NCBI GenBank assembly: GCA_963082875.1
Contig: OY720098.1
Location: 9,176,001-9,240,000 of the forward strand
DNA from: Corella eumyota
Taxonomy: Eukaryota; Chordata; Ascidiacea; Phlebobranchia; Corellidae
Direction: 5' to 3'
DNA length: 64,000 nt
In this document: positions 21,630 to 33,870 of the stretch, piece by piece
Position numbering within the stretch: position 1 is the first letter of the stretch
Layout of the letters: each line of letters opens with the position of its first letter
The notes under the pieces: model-generated
What the model was told of the DNA's origin: nothing
The model's input: the letters and a program-made list of their open reading frames with translations, nothing else
Database searches by the model: none
Made by a program: the position numbers and the translations under genes

Positions 21630-22927
21630 CTTGCTTTCTTTTTTGTATTTGGCACTAAATAATTGAATTGATCTAAATTTTATAATAACTTTAGCATTTA
21701 TAAACCATTGTTAGTTGCTACGTTTTCATAGAAATGCGATTTCATTTGTTAAAAAAAATATGGTTAAATAAAGAAATATTTTCTTTTGCGTAGTTAAATA
21801 ATAATCCATTTCATTTAGTAAGATTGCTTGCCTTTTTAAAGGTATACTTAAATCTAACAAGTTGTTTACCTACCTTAAATAATATAAGAAGTATCCAGGT
21901 AATAGCAGAAACTCGAACTACTACAAAACAGATTTTGTAAACTGTGAGATATACCGGTTGTCTGTGACAACCAAATTTAACGAAGCGTAAATACAACTAC
22001 AAAGAAAGAAAAATTAATATATTTCTTAAAAAAAACATAGATATTACATTACACTGTATGAAAAAACATAATGGTTTCTTACGAATTAAATTTTTGATAC
22101 TATAGAAGAAGGGAATTGACTGTATTTGATAAAAAATATTTGAATATTTATAATATGCAAAATATTCTTTCACAGCTTCTTGACGTCATATAAAATATTT
22201 TTCGTAGCATTATATATTAGATAACGTAAAACGTTGTAACGTAATATCAATGGTTTTATAATACCCTATATCGTGTTATACCAAAAATTTTATAATTTAT
22301 ATTAGAGTGAACGGTTATTAATAATGTATAAAGCCCTAATTAAAGCGGATTTCTTTTATGATTATAAAGCTTAAAAAATCGATTATGTAATCCAAAAAAA
22401 AAACTTCAACGTTTTCGTAGAAAAACAAATGCCTGAGCAATAACCGTACATAGCACACATGTGGTTATATTGAAAAAAATTATTTTGACCAAATAATTTA
22501 CTTTATTTTCAATACGCACAATTTTTATAGAATACATGGTATAATTATTTAAAAACAAAAAAAATAGTCAAAGCTTTTATTTTGGGTGCAAAACTTATTT
22601 TAATGAACTCTCAAGCCTAACAAACCTAATAAGCCATGATTTGTTATCTGTGAAAAAGTTCACGGATGTTTAATTTTAAACAAACAAATATCTTTAGATT
22701 GTCCCCGCAGGTTATGTGTGATTGACAGGTTTATCTTGCCTTTTAGCAATTACTGGTTAATGGATTTTTATACTTTTTACTTTACATTAAAGTCATATTT
22801 ACACTAAGCAATATATCACCATGCAGAATAGCAAAAAAACGATAAGTTTAACTACACACATCAATTTACATTAACTGTAAAAAGAAAAATGAAATCTAAA
22901 AATAATTTGATAATTTTCGTAATAAAA
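21630..22927. other. Intergenic between ODAD1 promoter and 7TM pair
   Basis: About 1.3 kb, very AT-rich. The first part upstream of 21629 should hold the ODAD1 promoter. I see no coding exon and no copy of the SINE family. Confidence 0.5.
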
Positions 22928-23905
22928 TTAGTCTTTTTGTTGCGAACCACTAAACATTTTAAGTGATTGTAGTGCTATGGACTTTTTTCTTGTTGATTGT
23001 GAATGCTTATTACTTTCCGTATTACCAAACGGCCAGAATCGAGTTTTGAAATCTCCAAACGACGAAATGACAGCAACAACGTTAATTGTGTTATCGTAAC
23101 TCGAAGTTATTCCAATAAAAATAGTTGATGCTCCACGTGGCCTTACGTATTTTGCAATCATGAACAATAAATCCGTGATAATACAAACAACAGTGCTAAT
23201 CGACAATCTTCTTATTGTGTCACTCATTTTAGTTTGACGTAATTGGGTAGTGGATACCAAACAAATAGGAACTATTACTAAACCGAGCAGCAACAAATCA
23301 AAAAAAGCTGACATGCCAAAAAAGGCTGAAGACGCGATAAAAAGAAACCTAAAAAACTGACGCTGGCCTTTCCCGACAATACATCCAGATGGCGAGGATT
23401 GAAACTTTGTAAATGCAAGTTGAACTCCAGTAAGCGAAACCTGGAAACAAATTATTCCAATCAAAACGATTACGCTACATACTTGGAATTTTTTTCGTGG
23501 TATTGAACTTAAGGATTTGTTTGCATATATTGCATGTTGTCTTATCCAAAGAATAGCGTAAGGAAGTATTCGACTAACAGAATTTAAAATAATAGAAATG
23601 ATAACAAAAACGTTGCAAATTTCATCCGACATGTGACCAGCTCTTAACTCCATTTGAAACCAGGCTGCTCTTACAAACAAAATCAAAGTCGATAAACTAC
23701 AAAGATGATTGGTGACGCGCAGTTTTTTGCTTCCAAATTTTACCTGGTAAACAACAGTAACTACTGCAAGCAAAAGATCAATTACAACCACAATGCCAGC
23801 TAAAACTTCGTCCACAAGTCGATTTCTTGCTGTAAATTTTTTTATAAAGGTAGCATTAGTAGTTTTTATGTCAAACAATGAAGAATCTGTTGTATAATTT
23901 TCCAT
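22928..23905 (-). CDS. Seven-transmembrane protein, unclassified GPCR-like, tandem copy A
   Basis: Single exon, 325 aa. Seven hydrophobic segments lie near residues 33-54, 66-85, 97-120, 141-165, 185-218, 234-254 and 259-282. The N-terminus is short with N-x-T glycosylation sites at Asn3 and Asn17. Cys97 at the top of TM3 and Cys175 in the second outer loop could form the usual class-A disulphide. The inner end of TM3 reads S-R-I-L-P-Y-A-I-L-W-I-R-Q-H instead of a D-R-Y motif, TM7 has no N-P-x-x-Y, and the end of TM7 carries T-R-F-W-P-F. A basic Ser-rich tail follows. I do not recognise the family; it may be a lineage-specific receptor. It is closely related to copy B, 337 bp upstream on the same strand. 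Confidence 0.8.
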   Translation of the reverse strand: MENYTTDSSLFDIKTTNATFIKKFTARNRLVDEVLAGIVVVIDLLLAVVTVVYQVKFGSKKLRVTNHLCSLSTLILFVRAAWFQMELRAGHMSDEICNVFVIISIILNSVSRILPYAILWIRQHAIYANKSLSSIPRKKFQVCSVIVLIGIICFQVSLTGVQLAFTKFQSSPSGCIVGKGQRQFFRFLFIASSAFFGMSAFFDLLLLGLVIVPICLVSTTQLRQTKMSDTIRRLSISTVVCIITDLLFMIAKYVRPRGASTIFIGITSSYDNTINVVAVISSFGDFKTRFWPFGNTESNKHSQSTRKKSIALQSLKMFSGSQQKD

Positions 23906-24242
23906 TGTTTTAAATAAATCTAATCGGTGTAACGTTGAAATTTTCTACTTGGCTAATGTTTTGGAATTTATGTGCTACAACACACTTTTTCTAACCTTTA
24001 TCGCGATGTTACACCGTCGACCGTCAATGTGGTAATGTTGGTAATTGCTTGATAGAGATACAATCTTAATCCACACAAAATGATTTAACAAAATAAATTT
24101 ACAGATAGGGTGAAGACAACATGAAGACAAGAAAACACTGCTTACGTTACTTATTGCCATACATAGAATTGATTTAAAAACACCAAACAAACTTAGAAAA
24201 CATCGGATTGGCAGGTTTTAGTAGGATAATTTTTGAATGGGT
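23906..24242. other. Spacer between the two 7TM genes
   Basis: 337 bp, no exon or repeat recognised. It must contain the promoter of copy A unless the two genes are co-transcribed. Confidence 0.45.
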
Positions 24243-25214
24243 TTATTCCGGAGATGAATTTTTAAAAAGAGTAGTAAGTGAAAATACGGATTTTTTTCTT
24301 GCGGTTTCGTTTGGATTTCTTGCTTTATCACTTTTTGCCAAAAATGGCCAAAATCGTGTTCTGTAGTCAGCAAACGACGCAATTACAGCAGCGATGTTTA
24401 TCGTATTATCAAAACACTTACATAGTCCGTTGAATATGATGGACGCACCTACCGGACGAACATATTGGGTCGACACAAAAAGTAAATCTGTGACAACACA
24501 TACTGTTGTACAAATAAATAATCTCCGAACAGTTTGTTTTAATCGACGTTCTCTTAACTGAACCGATGATACAAGAAATATTGGACATAATACTAATCCC
24601 AGTAAAAGTACATTAAATAGAGTTGACATTGCGAAAAATATCGGCGACACGATAAACAAAAACTTGAGGAATTTTTTATGTTCTAATCCAATCACGCATC
24701 CTGTTGGCGACGTAACGAAGCGAGTGAAGACCAAATGAACTGCCAACAACGAAAATTGAAACAAGATTATTCCAAGTAGAACAACAATGCTAAACGCTAA
24801 GATTTTTTTCCTTGGGATCCTGGTTAATAATTTGTTTTGATACAAGGAGTGCTGTCTTATCCATAGGATCACATAAGGAAACAATCTGCTCCAAGCGTTT
24901 AGATTTAGAGAAACTATAATAAACGCGTTACAAATTTCGTCAGATAAGTTTCCAGCTCTTAGTTCAACTTGAAACCATGCACTTCTAGCTAATATAACTA
25001 GAACACCAAAGGTACAAAAGTAATTTGTCACCCGAAGTCCTTTATTTCCGAATCTTGATTGGTAAACAATCGCTACAACCGCTAAAATCAAGTCAATTCC
25101 TGTTACAACACCAGCTAAAACTTCATCGGTTATTCTGTTTCTTTCGTGTTTTGTACTAACCATTGATGTTTCATTATCAGTCATCACAAAATATGAGTCG
25201 GTCATATTTTCCAT
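24243..25214 (-). CDS. Seven-transmembrane protein, unclassified GPCR-like, tandem copy B
   Basis: Single exon, 323 aa, collinear with copy A and identical at more than half of positions by eye. Shared signatures: D-E-V-L-A-G in TM1, A-W-F-Q-(M/V)-E-L-R-A-G at the end of TM2, S-D-E-I-C-N, P-Y-x-I-L-W-I-R-Q-H, I-P-R-K-K, V-C-x-(I/V)-T-D-L-L-F, D-N-T-I-N and T-R-F-W-P-F. The putative disulphide pair is Cys95/Cys173. The Asn-linked sites in the N-terminus differ from those of copy A. The loops differ more than the membrane segments, as expected for paralogues diverging in ligand or coupling. The start is the first ATG; a second at residue 4 is also possible. Confidence 0.8.
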   Translation of the reverse strand: MENMTDSYFVMTDNETSMVSTKHERNRITDEVLAGVVTGIDLILAVVAIVYQSRFGNKGLRVTNYFCTFGVLVILARSAWFQVELRAGNLSDEICNAFIIVSLNLNAWSRLFPYVILWIRQHSLYQNKLLTRIPRKKILAFSIVVLLGIILFQFSLLAVHLVFTRFVTSPTGCVIGLEHKKFLKFLFIVSPIFFAMSTLFNVLLLGLVLCPIFLVSSVQLRERRLKQTVRRLFICTTVCVVTDLLFVSTQYVRPVGASIIFNGLCKCFDNTINIAAVIASFADYRTRFWPFLAKSDKARNPNETARKKSVFSLTTLFKNSSPE

Positions 25215-25980
25215 TTTACTTTAGATCTATTTGTTTTGCATTGCTTATACACAAGTCGACATACCTCTCTATTTTTTCCCTTTTTAAACTCAACACAAGC
25301 TAATGATACGTGTTATTAAATTTTAAACGTAATGAATAAGCCAGCGTTTAATATTTTTAATAAAAAGTATAAGAATGTCGAGCCTGTTAAAAAAAGGCAG
25401 AACTAATCTTACAGGATTTTATCTTCGGAAATCAAAAACATAAGATTGTACTTAGGCTTTAAATTGATAATAAAACAAATATTTAAAAGTATTGCTAATA
25501 TATTTTTTATAGAATTATTATATTACGTAAATAAAAATATAATTTAATACCAAATTTATCACTAATATTCAAATGTAAAAACAAATTACTTAAAAAAAAA
25601 AGTAATTGAGATTATTTTATAAACAATAAATAAACCACCATTTGTTGATAAACATATATATCTGAATGATATATTTTTTTGTGTATTTGTTTGGGGATAA
25701 CTAATATAAAGTGGTGGCGCAGCGTAGCCATGTCTACTGTGCACGCTTTTCTATCGCAGACAGCAAAAAAATTACTGAAGTGTTTGCAAATTTTAGCGAA
25801 AGAAATCTTTGTTCTGTAGCGCAATATTGTTTTATATTTTACATCTTTTTATTTGTTTATATTTTTTGTTTAGTATTTATTTGATATGTAGTGTTTTGGC
25901 GGTTTATTAAAGAAACAACATAGCCAGATAGCGGTTATTTAAAAAAAACATATTTTTATGTCTTTTTAAATTTGTTAAAA
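25215..25980. promoter_or_regulatory. Divergent region between 7TM copy B and WHRN
   Basis: 766 bp without exons, expected to contain both promoters. AT-rich; no specific motif recognised. Confidence 0.35.
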
Positions 25981-28900
25981 ATGGCTTCGTATGAAATAAA
26001 ACAAAACTGGAAATCAAACACTCTAAACAGTGAAAATGCTAGACAGGGAACAAACTCTAATGTATTAAAATTTCAGGTAAGTTTAATGCCTTATAAATAA
26101 AGTTAAAACAGTTTGTATTAACAAATAAAGAGATAATAGTTTTTGTATACAAATTATTCAACATCAACCAAAACTTGTTTTTATGCAAGCAAAGAGTTTA
26201 TCTGGTAAATCTAACTGAAACCAAATAAAATTAAACTCAGGACTCTTTGTATTTATGCATGTTAGTTAGGACTTTAGCTTTCTTACCTGGCTTTGATTCT
26301 TACTGCTTTTAAGTTCACTTACTACACCACCATAAGGTCATGGGTTCAATTCCCACTGCTTTCATGCTGCAGCGCCCCTGAGTAATGCGAATAAACAGTA
26401 TATACTCTTGCTGAGCCAAGTTGATGCACTCTTGTATATCATCCCACTATCAGTCTTTTTTGACCAAAATAATTTTTTGGTTATTAAATAGGAAACTTTT
26501 TAACTTTGCGGTAAAAAATAACCCTATAAAAGTGATTAAACTATAGAATCTTCACATTTTGCTATTTTGTAGAAATCCATGAAAGAAATCCTATCAAGAG
26601 AAGACCAGAAAGAAGTTACCCACATACTTGGTTGTTATCACAGTAATCGTAATATTTATTATCTTGCTCAATCATTAAAGTCTGTTTTAGACACTCCAAA
26701 AAAGAAAACTATAATACCTTTGCTACGACAGGTAAATTATCTCAAAAAAAGCTAACATTTTTTTTGAAGGTGTTTATATTATATATATACGAGAAAATTA
26801 TAAACACAAGGAAGTTATTTAAAAAAGAAAGTTATAATCATAAAGCCTATCAGATAAAATTAAGCATTAAATATAAATGTAAATTAATAAAATTTTGCAG
26901 TGATTTTTAAAAAGGGTATATATATGATACTTTAGTAAACACGCTAGCATAAAAATAAATAAATAAAAAATCTTGAAATTAGGTGATTCCTAAAAGTGAA
27001 AGACCAGGGTTTGATCAGTTCACCTGTGAGGAGACTTTTGTAAGTCGTCGATCTTTAAGTCGACACAGCACTTTATCTCACATACAAACTGAAGATTCTG
27101 GCATTGGACATGAGTAAGAGACTTAAATATAAAAATCAAAAATTAGCAATTAAATACATAATTTTTTTTCCTTTTAATTTATGTGTACCTTGTGTTATTT
27201 GTTTTTAAGTACAAACAGTGCAATGCAGAGGGTTAATATTATAACCAGAGATGAAGGAATTTTAACATCAAATGAATCCCTTGATAGACGGCCATCTCGA
27301 GCTTCCAGCATGTCTGACTTAACAAGGTTAAATTTTCTATAACTACTCGAGTTTAATTTAAACATTTTTTGTTGTTTTCAATTTTAATTTGATTCTGTAT
27401 TTACAGACCTAGGTATTAATTTACTAAAATTTTTAATTTTTTAATTTTATTTTAATGTATTAAAATTATGTTGATAAAAAAGGCTTATATGAAATCATAA
27501 TTTATTATAAAATTTTTTTTTTAAGTTTAAAACTTTTAAATTTGTTTCGGTAGTGGTAGTAGTCAAGAAAAACCCAGAAAAAGATTTCCTTCTGGTTCAT
27601 TTGGATCTGCAGTTCGTCGTCGCGTGAAAGCCGTTCTTGCACGACGAGGTTCATTTTCAAGTCCCAAACTTAAGTCTTCGGATCGTCGGCGACATAATTC
27701 TGAAACACAACTTAATTTTATGGGAAGAAACAACAGTTTGGACAAAAAGTACAGAAAAAAAAGTTTTTGTTGCATTTTATTAGAGTTGTTTCAGTATTTA
27801 TATTATATATACCTAGTTGTTAGTGCTTTTTAAAAAATATTAAATAGGGCTTGGTAAGGTTTCGCTAAAATAAATGTTTTTTTAATTGTAAGAGCGTTTA
27901 AAAAAATTAATTTTGATTTAAACCCTATATTACAGGTGCAACTCTGTCACAGAAACACCCACTCATCAGAGAGGTGTGGTACAAATTAACTTACAACATG
28001 GTCTACATAGAAGAAATGGGCTTGGATTTCTTATTGGAGGTGGAACTGAATATAACACTGGTAAATTGAATTTATTATATACTTAGTTTAACTATTTATG
28101 CATCAATTAATGTAGTTCGTTTTATAACCAAAGCAACAATGATTTAAATTTGCTAGTATATATATTTATATGAATATAAGTATAACCAGATTGTAATTAA
28201 ATTTTGTGTTACACTTTGTTTCTGGTAGCTTTAAACTTAATATGTTAGTCTTATTTATATAAATTTTGCCAATATAAACTTTTAAATTTTGAAAATGTCA
28301 TTTAATTGTGTGTTGCCATTTAAAATCATGAAACTAATGTATATACTTTTATTTAATTAGAATATAAGTACTTTCATAGTAAAAACCTGGTTTATTTTTA
28401 GAAATATTTGTGTCTCATGTTGAACCTGGTTCAGTGAGTGATTTAGCTGGTTTGTGTCAGGGTGATGTAATTGTTCGAATCAACGATATTCCAATTCAAT
28501 CTGGTGTCTCTCAAGAAACAACTGCTGCCGTGAGTTTGTTAAAAATAAGATGTTTAAATGGTATATATATATATTATTTTTTAATATTTTTAAATTAGGT
28601 AGATCAATTTATTATTGTTTACAATTTAATGAATTTTTTTTAATTTATTGGAAAAAAATATGCTCATTTTGTTTGATTTTTAAATGAATTTGTTAAAATA
28701 CAGCATAAAGTCTTGTAAAGCTATTTTAAAATTAAAGAGAAAAATTTATAAGAATTATTGATATGTGCAATGTATATACAAGTTTAACAAGTGGCTTTAC
28801 TGGTATTAAATATTCATGATCAATTTTTAAGATGCACATGTTGCATGATATAATACAGTTTGTTTTATAATTCTACATTTTTTTAATATGTCGAATTTTT

Positions 28901-31900
28901 GAGAAATAAATGAAGTTAATTAAAGAAAATAATTGTTGTTCAAAAAAAATAATTTCATAAAAAAATTTATTTTTTCTTAAATAAAATTGTTAATATTGTT
29001 ATTTCTTATGTTGATAATTGCTTAAATTACTGTAGGCTTTTAAGAGTATGATTGATCCTAATTTAATTATGTTTATCCCATTCTACTTTAAAAAGGTTTT
29101 TGTTTTAGTACCATGTTCAGTGTGTAGTGGTCAAATGTTCTTTAAAACTCTTATAAAAGTTTTTTGAATAGTTACCCAAATTCAGTCTTTTTAATGGGGC
29201 TTCACACTCAATGGTACTCAAGTATAATTAAGCTTTAGTATGTAATGCTTTAAAATGTACAAAACAGAACTATTTTTATTGTACTATACTCTAATCTCAA
29301 AAACTTTACAAATAGTTTGTAATCCAGCAATTATTTAAAATTCATTGGCATAAAATATTGTGTTAATTGTGTAAAGTGATGTTTTAAATGATGTTTTTAT
29401 GTTTTTTTTAAATATGATTGATTTTGAAAACCAAAAAGCTAAGAAAATGGTTTAAAAAGCATTTTCTCAAGTATATTTAGACATTATATAAAGATGTTTT
29501 GACAATTCCCAACTCAGTTTTAAACTAGTTTAAATAACAATTGTAACAAATCACATAAGATAAATAATTTATATTTCAGATTTTACAATCCTCCAACAAG
29601 CTTACATTATTTGTAAGACCATGTCCCCCAAATACACCAACCAGACAACCAACTTCACAAAGCCATAAAAATTTTCTATGGACCGATACTCATGGTCGAC
29701 AAGTTTCACCTCCAGATGGTGTTATACCTGATGATAATTATTCGAAGACTGTGCTTGACAATAATCGAAGTAATTTTCACCCATTGTCAAAGGGGGAAAG
29801 AAAGGTAACAATTTTAAAATAAAAACCACTTTTTGTAAAATAATCTGGTAAAATCACAGTTACTAATACTTTTTCCAGGGATTTAAAATTTTTTTCTGGA
29901 TTTAGTAAACTTACAGTTGTTTTTAAGGTGACCTTGACAGTGAAACCTGGTCAGAATTTGGGTTTAATGATAAGAGGAGGTTCCGAATATGGACTTGGAA
30001 TTTTTGTAACTGGTGTTGATGAATTATCTGCAGCTGAAAATGCTGGTTTAAAGGTAATATTATTACCTGAAATACAGTATTTTTTAATGACCAAAGTGCA
30101 TACTTTTTTTTTAAACTGATAAAATAATTTATAGATTGGTGATCAGATCCTAGAAATTAATAATATACGAGTTGAAAATTTGTCGCATTCTGAAGCTGTT
30201 TCTATCATAAGATCAAGTCAACTTCTGATGATGACTGTTCGTCATGATGGAAGAATTCCTCAGGTACTTTTCTTTACTTTATGTAGGCTCTTAAATTGGC
30301 TTCACCAAACCTTATAAAACATTAAAAAAAAGGTGCAATTGGAAAATAAAATTTTGTGTTCAAGACATTTAAATAATTTGTGTTTAATATATAATAATAG
30401 CTTAATATTTCTAGAATAATATTTTTTTGTTCAAGAATATGGCAATTTACTTTTTTTCAAATGATATTGAAATAATTATCCGATTTTTAATTATCATTAT
30501 GTATAGGGCCAAGGTCACCTGTCACACAAATTATTAGATGACAGAGTTTCTCTGCATAGTAGTGCAAAGAAAAAATCTCAACACTCCCAATCTAATGGAG
30601 TAAAAGTAAAAAACAGAGTTGTTTTTAATAAATCTAAATTTTTTTATTAGCAATTACATTAAAAAGTATCATTTGCATTGTTAAAAGCAGAATTATTTTT
30701 CCAATTATCGTTTTTTTAGGTTTTTAAATATCAATTTTAGTAGTAAATTTAAAAGTCATAAAAACAAAATAAAAAAAAAATAATTTTTAGATTTTCTGGT
30801 ATAAATTTTTACAGAATGCTTACCAACGCCGAATGATGAACTCACATCAAGAAATTCTTCCCAACATGCTTTCTCCAAGATCACAAAAATCAGCCAAGTT
30901 ATCCTCCACAATGTCTACTTTGGAGGAAGCCTTGCTTGCCACATCTATTTGGATGACACTCAATGATGGAGAAAGAAGATCGGTGAGATATTATGTGAAG
31001 GAGTATGCAAGTGGGCATGTCACTCCTGATGCTTTGGTATTGGCTTTGTCGCAAATACTTGATGACCATGAAAAGGTATTTAAAAACATGTTACTTAAAT
31101 AAAATTTATTTTAAAAACATCATTTAAAAAATTGTTGGCGACTATTATTAAGCTTTAAAATTGATTTAGGTTTCTTATTATATTTTCTGTATAAAGTTTT
31201 TGTTGGAATAACATTATCGAAATAAAATAATGACATAAGTTTAATATTTTATGTTTTTGTTCAAGTTTTCGTTGATGTCAGCTGTGCGAACCTGTATCTT
31301 AGAAGGTGACTTGGATCGATTTGATGTTTTAGTTTTAAGAAGAGAAGTTGAATCATTAAGAAATCGCCACCAAACTGATTCCAGTCACAGCACAGCATCT
31401 TTCCAAAGCAACAACAACAGTTTCCCTACTGAAATTAAAATTGAAAGTGCTTCGATTTCCACAAATGGTAGCAGTGATGCAGGTGCTTGTTCTGAGAATA
31501 AATTTCAGTCTACTCCTAATGGTTCTTTTCAGGCTTTACCGGTTAAAAATGAATTGACTTTGTCTCCTGTAAGTTTACCACCACCACCACCTATAAAAGC
31601 ACCAACGCCGCCTGTCAAGCCAAAACGATCATCAATGCGAATCAAAAAACCTCATGTACAAAGGTATAATGCCCAAGTTCATGAAAATCCTGATATACAT
31701 GTTTCAACATCTAATGAACAAAACTATAACAACAAAGGAACCACACGTTCAATTAACTTTGTAAATACTAGTTGGGATAGTAGCCTGGAAAGGCCGTCTA
31801 GTCCCTTTAGCAAAGCTATTGAAAAACACAGAGCCACTCATTCAGGACGTATAAAACTTGGTCCGAAATCTACTCACCCAAGTTTACAATCTGATGATTT

Positions 31901-32950
31901 TTTTGTTGACCCAAAAAGAGAAAACAAAATTGAACATCAAAGAATAAATATTGAGCCAGTTAAGTATACAAGTTTTATCCAAAAACGTGACGAAGAGTCA
32001 ATTGCCACATCTCACCTCTATACCTCTTCATCTGACATTTCAAATGATTTTCCTCCACCTCCCTTAGCCATGACGTCATCCTCTTCTACAAGTTCAATCA
32101 GTGAGGCTTCTCCCCCTGTTCCACTTCCTAGTAAGATCAGTTTACGTCTCAACTCATTTGGATCGTCACTTAATAATAAAATTTGCACTGGAAATAAGAT
32201 GAGTCAATACTCTGTGAAAGCTGATATACATCAACAACCAAGGTATGTGAATATGTTAAAATGTAAAGCACTTTATTTTGTATTGTTATTTGTTTAAACT
32301 TTAACTATGTTTGCATTTCATTTTACAGCACAAAAGCATTGAAATTTACAAGTAATGAAAAATCGAAACTTGAGGTATAAATTATTAGCTTTAATTAGGA
32401 ATAGATTAAAGAAATGGTATACCTATATCCTGTATAGGTATTTATAAAATAATGCTTATTTGTTATTTTTGTTAATTTAGAAATCCACAAATTTCCTGAG
32501 AGAGAAATTTAATCTTGATGAGCCTACAAGCCCAATGTTGAATGACGTAGATAATAAACCTCACAGATGCCTCAGCAAGGATGTTGAAACCCAAAAAGTT
32601 GTAATATTTAGAATGGCACCCAGTTTAGGTTTAACTATAGAAGGTGGTGCAGGGACTAAACAACCACTTCCAAAAGTTATCCATGTCAAGGTATGACTGG
32701 AATGTCTTGTAAAATTTTAAAATGGCATAATAGGCTTACTGGAATCCTCTTAATAATGTTTTACTATATACAGCCTGGTAGCTGTGCTCAAATGTGTGGA
32801 AGGGTCAAAAAAGGTCATGTCCTTCACAAGGTTAATGGGAGATCACTGCATGGTTTAAAGCATGAAGATGCTGTGCGAGAAATTGCTTTTGCTTTTAAAC
32901 AATCTGGTAGAGATTCAATAGAACTAGAGCTTAGCGGACCTTATTTTTAA
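25981..32950 (+). CDS. WHRN: Whirlin, PDZ scaffold of cilia and stereocilia
   Basis: Sixteen exons: 25981..26076, 26573..26731, 26983..27113, 27210..27326, 27554..27748, 27936..28060, 28402..28529, 29580..29804, 29928..30053, 30135..30263, 30507..30605, 30815..31075, 31266..32242, 32329..32374, 32481..32690, 32774..32950; 1066 aa. The order is that of full-length whirlin: harmonin-homology domain 1 (exon 2), PDZ1 (exons 6-8, G-L-G-F-L-I-G-G-G), the W-x-D-x-x-G-R-x-x-S-P-P linker, PDZ2 (exons 9-10, N-L-G-L-M-I-R-G-G), harmonin domain 2 (exons 12-13, ending F-D-x-L-V-L-R-R-E-V-E-S), a Ser/Pro-rich region (exon 13) and PDZ3 (exons 15-16). Whirlin scaffolds the USH2 complex at periciliary membranes and elongates stereocilia with MYO15A/EPS8. 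Exon 12 could also start at about 30791, which stays open. Confidence 0.93.
26300..26430 (+). repeat. SINE fragment (in WHRN intron 1)
   Basis: About 125 bp match the head of the SINE family, from TTACTACACCACCATAAGGT through the B-box GGTTCAATTCCC to CTTGCTGAGCCA. The 5' end and the whole body after that point are missing. Confidence 0.7.
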
Positions 32951-33870
32951 AACACATGACTTTTTACGAACTGACTTATTAAACTTAAATGAATAAGCTA
33001 TAGCTGTTTTTAATTAGTTAAAATTTTTATATATTTTGGTAGAAGGTAGTAAAGAATTATGTTTTGTTTCTTGGGCATATGTATTGTAGTTTTTTAAACT
33101 TTGTTTTGTTATTTTTAATGTTTTTGTGTAACTTTTAACCTCTAAAAAGTTGTCATTTGACAACATTGAAGCACAATCATATTTTACCTATACTCTTGCA
33201 ATATTTTAACTGTTCCAAAAGGCTGCCTACAAAAAGTGTTATCCTATCATTGTAAGTTCTTTAATTTTTTTATTGGTTATTAGTGTTTAAATTCAAGTGT
33301 TATGTTAAATCATATCTGTACTGTGATAAACATTAATTTTTTTATTGCTGTGAACATTTACCCACACAATTTTGAAAGCACATCTAGCTGTACTTTTTTT
33401 ATTTTACTTTTATCGATAAATGTATAGTATTTTTTTATATAGAAATAAGTGTAATTTGGTGATGGAAAAGCTTAATTTTATACAGTTCCTTTGCGTGTTT
33501 TGATTGTACAAATTGTAAATAAACTGTTTAGAACCACAAAATTGCTTTTAAATCTTTTTATAAATAAATTGAGGCTGAGAAAGTTATATAATTAATTTTG
33601 TTATAAAAATTGCTCTAATTTAAGTCGATACTGTCGCCATGATTTATTTTTAAGAAAAAGATTTTAAAAACTTTGGTAACGTTGTTTATTTATCCTCAAT
33701 CGGAACCGGAATTGGCAAACTTGTTGACAGATTGAGTCAGGTCGTGGTTGTGGTACTGGTAACGGTAACAATCGGTTAGTCTTGGTATTTGTTACAAAAA
33801 TATATTTTGTAGGGCGTGTTTGTTTTTAAACAGTTTGTAATTTGAAATCTATTAAATTCCTTAAGAGGGG
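32951..33870. other. WHRN 3' UTR and MOB4 upstream region
   Basis: 920 bp. An AATAAA near 33518 is the likely WHRN poly(A) signal, which makes the 3' UTR about 580 bp. The remaining roughly 330 bp would be the MOB4 promoter. Confidence 0.45.
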
